This document shows, in pieces, positions 58,138 through 64,000 of a stretch of 64,000 nucleotides of DNA. Each line of letters begins with the position of its first letter. The stretch's first letter is position 1. Location of the stretch: positions 682,001 through 746,000 of the forward strand of contig JAMSLZ010000005.1 in NCBI GenBank assembly GCA_026027325.1, given 5' to 3'. This DNA is from Actinomucor elegans (taxonomy: Eukaryota; Mucoromycota; Mucoromycetes; Mucorales; Mucoraceae). Both the position numbers and the translations under genes were made by a program. The notes below the pieces were generated by a model that saw only the letters and a program-made list of their open reading frames with translations, was not told where the DNA came from and searched no databases.

Positions 58138-59568
58138 CTACACATATCTGCCAGCTAGTTTGGTTGGAGGCCATTCATTTTTCTCTCTTAAATCAGCTTG
58201 AATATGTAATATCTGTTCATACACAACAAACATGATAGCACTCTGAAGACTTGTCCAAAAAACACGAGGGCCAATACCTCGAAATAAGCCTGCTAAGCCT
58301 TGATTCTTGTAATTCCATATCATACCATCCATAATGCCACTATAATGTTTAACCGGTGGATCTATTAGCTTGGAGGCTGGTATCGTTGTAGTTGGGATCT
58401 TTTTAACAGTACTGCTGCCGCTGCCGTTACCGCTTTGTTGTGTTTGTAGTAATGTTTTCATGACATCTAAAGGTGTTGTAACGGCACCTGCAATACCACC
58501 AGCCAATGAACCAGTAATCAAATCAATACCAACAGGCAATTGCTCTCCAGGCTGTCTATATTTACTCTGAGCAATCTTTTTGAATTGTTCTACATTGGAT
58601 TAATTAGTCGCTCAGTATCCATTGTTAGAATAAACGATTCGTTACCATAACAAGCAAATTGGATGGCAGAGTAAGGCACATCTCGAAGAATTGTCGCTCT
58701 AAAACCATGAAATAGCGCACCGAAACCATCATATTTAACAATCTATTACAAATGAAATTAAAGTAGTGAGCACACATATGCTTAAGCTAGTTGGTTAGAG
58801 TCTTTTTTTTTTACCATTTTTGTAGCATGCCAGGTGTTCTTGTAGTTGTATCCGCTGACAAAGTGAGGATTATTATAGCGTCCTTGTAATTGTAATCTAG
58901 TTTTCAGGACCTCGGAGGGCACATAAATAAAAGAAGCTGTCAAATCACCCAAAGCACCAGCTGTTAAATGAGATACAACTTCAGGTACATTGGCTTCTGT
59001 CAATGTACGTTTTGTCAATTCGTAAATAGCAAAGTACAGCGTTGTTCCTGGGACTATATAACGCTTGTTAGTATCTGTCAGTTTCTTGAGACTGCCGATA
59101 GTTACTTGATCCAATCATGGCTGGGCTCACACCAGCATATAATCCTCGCATGACGCCTTCCTGCTTAAATATGGTTGTATACGCTTGAAACATGCTGGTA
59201 TATTTCTGAACACGGCTATGAGGTTGCCCCTGCAATCGAGTTTTCACTGTATCTACACTATATAATTATGCGTTGCTTTAGTTTATCGGATCGATCAGAT
59301 CTCAAATGAATTGGTTTTTAGCCGAGATTTTCTCGAATTTGTACCTGTGCATGATGAAATCAGCTGCAGAACCTCCTATACCACCTGCAATGCATGCCTA
59401 TTTTATCATTCACTACTCTGTTAATAAACGTTTCGAGCTTCTTGAGCTCAGTACTCTTACATCAAGGTATGGTGGGTATTTACCCCCTCCATCAATTATA
59501 ATAGAAGGAATTACAAAAGAGAAGGGAGAATGCCTGGCTTGTTGACCGGGCTTGGGAGGTTGATTCAT
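58138..59568 (-). CDS. mitochondrial carrier, Mme1 (YMR166C)-like
   Basis: Inner-membrane carrier with three repeats; yeast Mme1 exports Mg2+ from mitochondria. Exons on the minus strand: 59568..59461, 59397..59345, 59257..59106, 59053..58815, 58742..58646, 58589..58138; 366 residues. Carrier signatures: HSVDTVKTRLQGQ (first repeat, S in place of P), VPSEVLKTRLQLQGRYNNPH (second), TTPLDVMKTLLQTQQ (third). Subgroup pieces: GGIGGSAADFIMH, GALGDLTASFIYVPSEV, FVSGYNYKNTWHATKMI, FRATILRDVPYSAIQFA. These suggested the Mme1/YMR166C group to me from memory; the substrate is inferred. Six Ser/Gly/Thr-rich insertion residues sit between the halves of repeat three. Divergent from SF3B2, with 181 bp between starts. 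Confidence 0.8.
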
Positions 59569-59749
59569 GACAGGTCGTTCGAAGAAGAGAGAGAAAGCTG
59601 GTAGCAGTGGATCAAGAGCCGTACAGGGTAGTGTGACTGCGTTTTCGCGTCAACTTTTTTCGCCCAGCAACTTCCATAGCGATCCAGCTGCGAGAAAAAT
59701 TGGCACAGTTTTTCTTTTTCGCTTTCATTAATCGTTTCTTTTTATACAA

Positions 59750-61743
59750 ATGTCAGCCGTTGCATCAGTAACTAATGACATTCCTATAAAGGTTGAAAAT
59801 GAGATCAATAAGAAATCTCAACAACTTAAAATGAAAAAGAGAACTAAAAAGAAGAGCAAGAAGCAACGTCGAGAGGAAGAGGCACAACGTAAAGCAGTAA
59901 GTAATCCAATCGTTTATCTTGTTAGATCTCGAATTAAAGAGTATTTGTTATCAATTTAGGAACTAGAAAAGCAACAGCAGGATGATGATTCACTTGACGA
60001 TGTCCAAATTGAGTACGTAGTTCAACCTGTCGATTTCTCAGCTTTGAAGAATATGGATGGCATGTCAAATCTTGATGAAACGACACTTCAACAGTTCTCA
60101 GATATCTTTAAGCATTTCCAAACTGGAAAGCCCGAGCAGGATGATGAAGTAAGTCTTTTGGATAAGCAAAAAGACAATTATACTAAGCTTTATCGTAGGA
60201 GTTTCCTGTTCAAGATAGTAATGCGGAACACAAAGATGATAGAGCTGAAGGCGACTCTGACAACGAAGAAAAAGAATCAGATCAACCTTTGTCAAAGAAG
60301 AAGATGAAAAAGATTCAACGTTTAACAGTAGCTGAATTAAAGCAGCTTGTTAAAAAGCCTGAAGCAGTCGAGGTAAGGAAACAAGCGACGCGTTTCTCTA
60401 TATATACTAATATTCTTTTGTTAGTGGTGGGATGTAACCGCAAATGATCCTAAACTGTTAGTAGCTCTCAAATCATATCGTAATTCTGTACCTGTGCCTG
60501 CTCATTGGAGTATGAAGCGTAAATACCTTCAAGGAAAGCGTGGTATTGAAAAACCACCATGGGAATTGCCTGGTAAGGCTTCACAATGTATGAACGTATG
60601 AACTGGATACTAATCAGGGACAATATAGAATTCATTAAAGATACAGGTATCATGGAAATGCGTGATGCTGTCAAAGAGAAGGAGAGTGCAGCTGGTCTTA
60701 AGAGCAAGATGAAAGAGAAAGTAGCACCCAAGATGGGTAAACTCGACATTGATTATCAGAAGCTGCATGATGCGTTCTTTAGATTCCAAACACGCGGCAA
60801 ATATACAATGCACGGTGAATTATACTATGAAGGCAAAGAGTTTGAAACCAAATTGAAAGAACAAAAGCCTGGTCAATTATCGGAGGAATTGAAAGAAGCA
60901 CTAAACATGCCTCCATTGGCTCCTCCACCTTGGTTAATCAACATGCAACGTTATGGCCCTCCTCCAAGTTATCCTAATTTAAAGATTGCTGGTTTGAATG
61001 CGCCAATACCTGAGGGCGCTCAATGGGGTTATCATCCTGGTGGTTGGGGAAGACCTCCTGTGGATGAATACAATCGTCCCCTTTATGGTGACGTCTTTGG
61101 TGTATCTCAGCCTAATGCTGCACCACCAGAAATCGTCGAGCCAGTTGATAAGCAATTATGGGGTGAACTTGAATCTGAAGAAGAGTACGAAGAGGAAGAA
61201 GAGGAGAGTGAGGAAGAAGAAGAGGAGGAGAAGGAGGAAGTAGAACAAGCTACAGAAGATTTAGCTGATGGTTTAGCGACACCTTCTGGAATGGCATCCA
61301 TTGCCTCTGGATTAGAAACACCCGATCATATTGAACTTCGTAAAGACCGTAAAAAGGATGAAGATGAAGGACCTAAGCAGTTATATCAAGTGCTTCCTGA
61401 AGTACAAAAGAACATTTCTGGTTTTATGGGATCTCAACATGGTTATGACTTGACGGCTGTAGATAAACCACCTACTGGCCCACCTACAGGAAGACCTCAA
61501 ACAACAAAACGTAAAGCTGGCGCTAATGTTGATGTAGCTATTGATCCAAGTGAGTTAGAAAGCGGCTTAGATGAAGCTACTTTACGCGCCAAATATGACG
61601 CTCAAATGAAGGCAAAATTACCCGTTGGAGCTGGCGAGGAAGATTTGTCAGACATGTATGCTGAACACGCCAGTAGACAAGCTAAGAAGGCCAAGACTCA
61701 AGATAGTCGAAAAGAAAGCAAGAAGAAAGAGTTCAAGTTTTAG
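59750..61743 (+). CDS. CUS1: splicing factor 3B subunit 2 (SAP145/Cus1)
   Basis: SF3b subunit in U2 snRNP that helps anchor U2 at the branch site. Exons: 59750..59896, 59960..60148, 60199..60372, 60425..60572, 60629..61743; 590 residues. A basic KKRTKKKSKKQRREE start and acidic linker precede the conserved block: LVALKSYRNSVPVPAHWSMK, KRGIEKPPWELPEFIKDTGI, KVAPKMGKLDIDYQKLHDAF and the PSP domain with PPPWLINMQRYGPPPSYPNL, PIPEGAQWGYHPGGWGRPPV and PLYGDVFG. A long Glu run and the family end (DMYAEHASRQAKKAK, KKKEFKF) follow. The acceptor at 60628 was preferred over the earlier AG because it restores ELPEFIK. Confidence 0.96.
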
Positions 61744-61766
61744 TTTTTTCTTTTTTTCTTTTTTGC

Positions 61767-62455
61767 TTAAATAATAAAGTTTGATACAATAAAAGAGCCG
61801 AATACTAACAGACAAATGGTCAACTAAAGAAGTATCAGTGCGATGTTCATCTTGTAGTATGTCTATTTACCATTGCTTTGAGGCTAAGCGGCTCCACAAA
61901 GCCATTCATGATTTCACCAAAAACTTGTGCTATTAATTTGGTTTTGCCAATCAGCTTAGGTGGCGAGTTTCGACATCTATCCCATTCTTCACAGATAGTC
62001 CTCCAGGTAGACCCCCTCAGATTTGGTCCACAATTATGTTCAATATATTGACTATGACATATAAAAGCTTTTTCATGAAATGCTAATATAAACAGAGTTT
62101 AGCGAATACGTAGACAAAAGATATGTCATAATACCTTGAAGGTCCATAGCATAACGAGCTTGGATCTCTATAGAAAAGGATCGTACAATCTGATATCCAA
62201 TGATCAACGTAATTGCCACTCCAATTGAGTGAAACAACACTCTGATATAACTGAAAATAGGCGTGAAGATGAGTCACCCGATTAAGAATGACGATTTGCA
62301 CCAAGATTTTACCTTGAAAAAATAATGGGTGCATCGGGAGTCGCTAAGAACTGAGCATATTTCGTTAACCAGTTTGTTAATTTCGACTTTCTAGGCAATT
62401 CATGCTGAATTTTCCGTTTTTTCAACGGACGATCATTTGATGAAGAAATGGACAT
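61767..62455 (-). CDS. Brl1/Brr6-type nuclear envelope protein
   Basis: Integral nuclear-envelope/ER protein that helps inner and outer membranes fuse during nuclear pore assembly. Exons on the minus strand: 62455..62313, 62250..62135, 62082..61871, 61823..61767; 175 residues, short for the family. A basic N terminus (PLKKRKIQ) leads to a first membrane segment (VLFHSIGVAITLIIGYQIV). The luminal Brl1/Brr6 domain has four Cys expected to form disulfides: FICHSQYIEHNC and ICEEWDRC. Then come the EIMNGFVEPLSLKAM helix and a second membrane segment (LTICLLVFGSFIVSNFII) at the very end. The last exon of 57 nt provides that second segment, so it is needed. Confidence 0.75.
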
Positions 62456-63772
62456 TATTACTTCAATTATAAATTGTAAAATAAAACCAAATGAACCTAA
62501 AGTCATGCGCGGTGTAGAACGTAAGCTGGGTTTAGACGATAATAGTACCTGTTACACTCCCATTGATGATTTTTTTTCTGCGCCTATAGGCTTTATTTTT
62601 TTTTTTCTATATGTTCACAAAGAATGATATAGGTTCTAGTAGACACATTAATTTATTCAGAACTTGAAGTACTAATCAGATGTAGTACTCAACCAAGATC
62701 AGTCAAGAGAACCATGGATCTCTGCGCAGTCTATTTCAATGAAGCATATGCGGTCTACTGTTATCCATTACGAAATAAAATGTATTGGTTATTTTGCAGT
62801 TAATCAAATGCTCTGATAAATGTGTCAGCTAATTTTGAAGGTAGATTTCTTAATTCATACAACATTTATTAAGCCGTAATCGATCGAAAAATGTATATAA
62901 CTTATAATCTGGTGCTGATACATATTATAAACAAAGTACTTCAGTTAGATAACAGTTTTATTAGATACAGTAGTTCGTTGTATGTACATATCTTCGAATG
63001 TGACCTTAGATGGAAAGCAATTGAGAAGTGTAAAAAGAACCGTGAAGGCATTCTCTAGGCCGATAATTATCTATTTTTTTTTGTAGAACACGGCTAGAGC
63101 ATTTTTAACCCATATCATATAATCGATATGCTCATATGTATATAAACATATTTTTCGTTGATTAAATTATGATGCGAGCCACGGTATTATATCAACTTTG
63201 CTGAATTATATCGTATCCATCACCAATCTCTTATTATTAAAAAGGAATTAATCTATTGTTGCTGACTCTCTGATAGCCAATACAAATACAGGCTGTATTA
63301 TAGTGCGTACTCTTTTGAATCGCCTTTCAATTGTATTGATGTCATTAAAAGGCATATACTTAAATAGTACAGGTTGGTAATGTTTAGAAGCTGCTAATAT
63401 ATTTAATACAAGACGCTTGAGTGATGGTTGCAACGTAATCCTATACATCAAAAACCGAAACCATTGATATTTATATCATTAAATGCGCATTTTATTCTAC
63501 ATAATCTTCTGTAAAACATTTGTTGAATGTCAAACAGTTGTCATGAAAGAGAGATTAAGTTTCATACTAGATTCTGAAGGCAATTAGTTTAAACTGCCGT
63601 CATCCAATGAATCATTTCGCATAAAGAATAGTCTATACCCGCTGGCCAATCTAAAACTTCTTTTCAAATCATTGACAGACGAAGGTATAAGGCTATGTGC
63701 GGGCAGTAATAGAGTTTGGAGCACCGAGTTTCGACAGAGTTTTTTTTTATTTTTATCTCTGTTAACTTCATA
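62456..63772. other. spacer with dispersed repeats
   Basis: Divergent region between the Brl1-like gene and the F-BAR gene. It holds three repeat copies (62645-63035) and a 67-codon minus-strand frame (63451-63248) of unknown nature, just after a possible splice acceptor. Confidence 0.45.
62645..63035 (+). repeat. dispersed intergenic repeat, three diverged copies
   Basis: First: TTATTCAGAACTTGAAGTAC, TAATCAGATGTAGTACTCAA, CCAAGATCAGTCAAGAG and CATATGCGGTCTACTG. Second: AGCCGTAATCGATCGAAAAA and TGTATATAAC. Third: CAGTAGTTCGTTGTATGTAC, then GAATGTGACCTTAGATGG. Confidence 0.55.
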
Positions 63773-64000
63773 ATGAGACCTAACAATGAAAGCTTCCGCG
63801 ACACATTCTGGTCTCCTTATACTTGCTCTGAGCCCTTTACCAATTACGCCATAGGTCTGCATGTTTTGCATGACAAACTCGGTAAATCTGTACTCGAGAA
63901 CAAAGCTATCATTCAATATCTTCAAAAACGTATTGATGCCGAGATCGCTTGTGCCCAGTTATTAGAAACGAATCTTTCACCTGTCATATCAGAAGCTTCG
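63773..64000 (+). CDS. F-BAR domain protein, N-terminal part (runs off the window)
   Basis: Membrane-curving protein of the actin or cytokinesis machinery. Seventy-six residues are visible: MRPNNESFRDTFWSPYTCSE, then LHVLHDKLGKSVLENKAIIQ, YLQKRIDAEIACAQLLETNL. The opening SFRDTFW and the helix ending in RIDAEIACAQLL follow the F-BAR pattern SFKDxFW...RaxiExxYAxxL. The Bzz1, Cdc15/Hof1 and Rgd1 groups are all possible; the domains that would decide lie outside. The start is the first ATG after the T-rich leader. Confidence 0.8.
   Translation, partial: MRPNNESFRDTFWSPYTCSEPFTNYAIGLHVLHDKLGKSVLENKAIIQYLQKRIDAEIACAQLLETNLSPVISEAS

Noticed and set aside
63248..63451. 67-codon minus-strand frame after a TATAG acceptor-like site
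   Set aside because: Could be a terminal exon or gene relic, but no upstream exon could be found.
1..64000. CRISPR arrays, phage genes or bacterial operons
   Set aside because: Nothing of the kind; genes are spliced and eukaryotic throughout.

Overview
The window looks like nuclear DNA of a filamentous early-diverging fungus, most likely Mucoromycota. It is AT-rich. Nearly every gene is cut by short introns of about 50-120 nt with GT..AG ends and CTAAC-like branch sites, and the genes are a typical fungal set (ERG26, DUG2, an Opy2-like anchor, an SPX-RING protein). There are no operons, prophage, CRISPR arrays or recognisable tRNA/rRNA genes. Exon structures were built by hand from splice sites, reading frame and protein-family conservation. 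Every complete multi-exon model sums to a multiple of three.

Layout. 0-4.9 kb: partial alpha/beta hydrolase (-), zinc-less MDR oxidoreductase (+), unknown acidic coiled-coil protein (-). 5-7.9 kb: ribosomal protein uS3 (-) and an Edc1/PNRC-type decapping activator (-). 10.3-17.4 kb: CLIP-170-like CAP-Gly protein (+) and an ADF-H/coiled-coil/PH protein (+). 18-24 kb: NIPA-like Mg transporter (-) and a Treslin/Sld3-like replication factor (-). 27.4-31.5 kb: QCR2 (+) and CDS1 (+). 33-36.8 kb: Opy2-like protein (-), a divergent 63-residue unknown (+), and an SPX-RING protein (+). 37.9-42.2 kb: RPS8 (+), RPL11 (+), APC11 (-). 44.8-47.2 kb: F-box protein (-) and TFIIH SSL1 (-). 48.2-51.3 kb: Nab2/ZC3H14-like protein (+) and U2B''/U1A-like RRM (+). 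51.9-57.4 kb: ERG26 (+) and DUG2 (+). 58.1-63.8 kb: Mme1-like mitochondrial carrier (-), SF3B2 (+), Brl1/Brr6 (-), and the start of an F-BAR protein (+).

The genes are housekeeping genes with no shared pathway. Loose themes are translation (uS3, eS8, uL5), RNA processing (SF3B2, U2B'', Nab2, Edc1-like), the cell cycle (Apc11, Treslin/Sld3), cytoskeleton (CLIP, ADF-H/PH, F-BAR) and mitochondria (QCR2, Mme1-like).

The most unusual structures are: (1) a predicted 3-nt microexon coding one Phe in RPS3; (2) a diverged non-coding repeat family seen at twelve intergenic loci, often as neighbouring copies about 170-180 bp apart; (3) very small first coding pieces in all three ribosomal protein genes; (4) a GC-AG intron in DUG2; (5) a possible CaaX tail on the SPX-RING protein; (6) an ADF-H plus PH domain combination.
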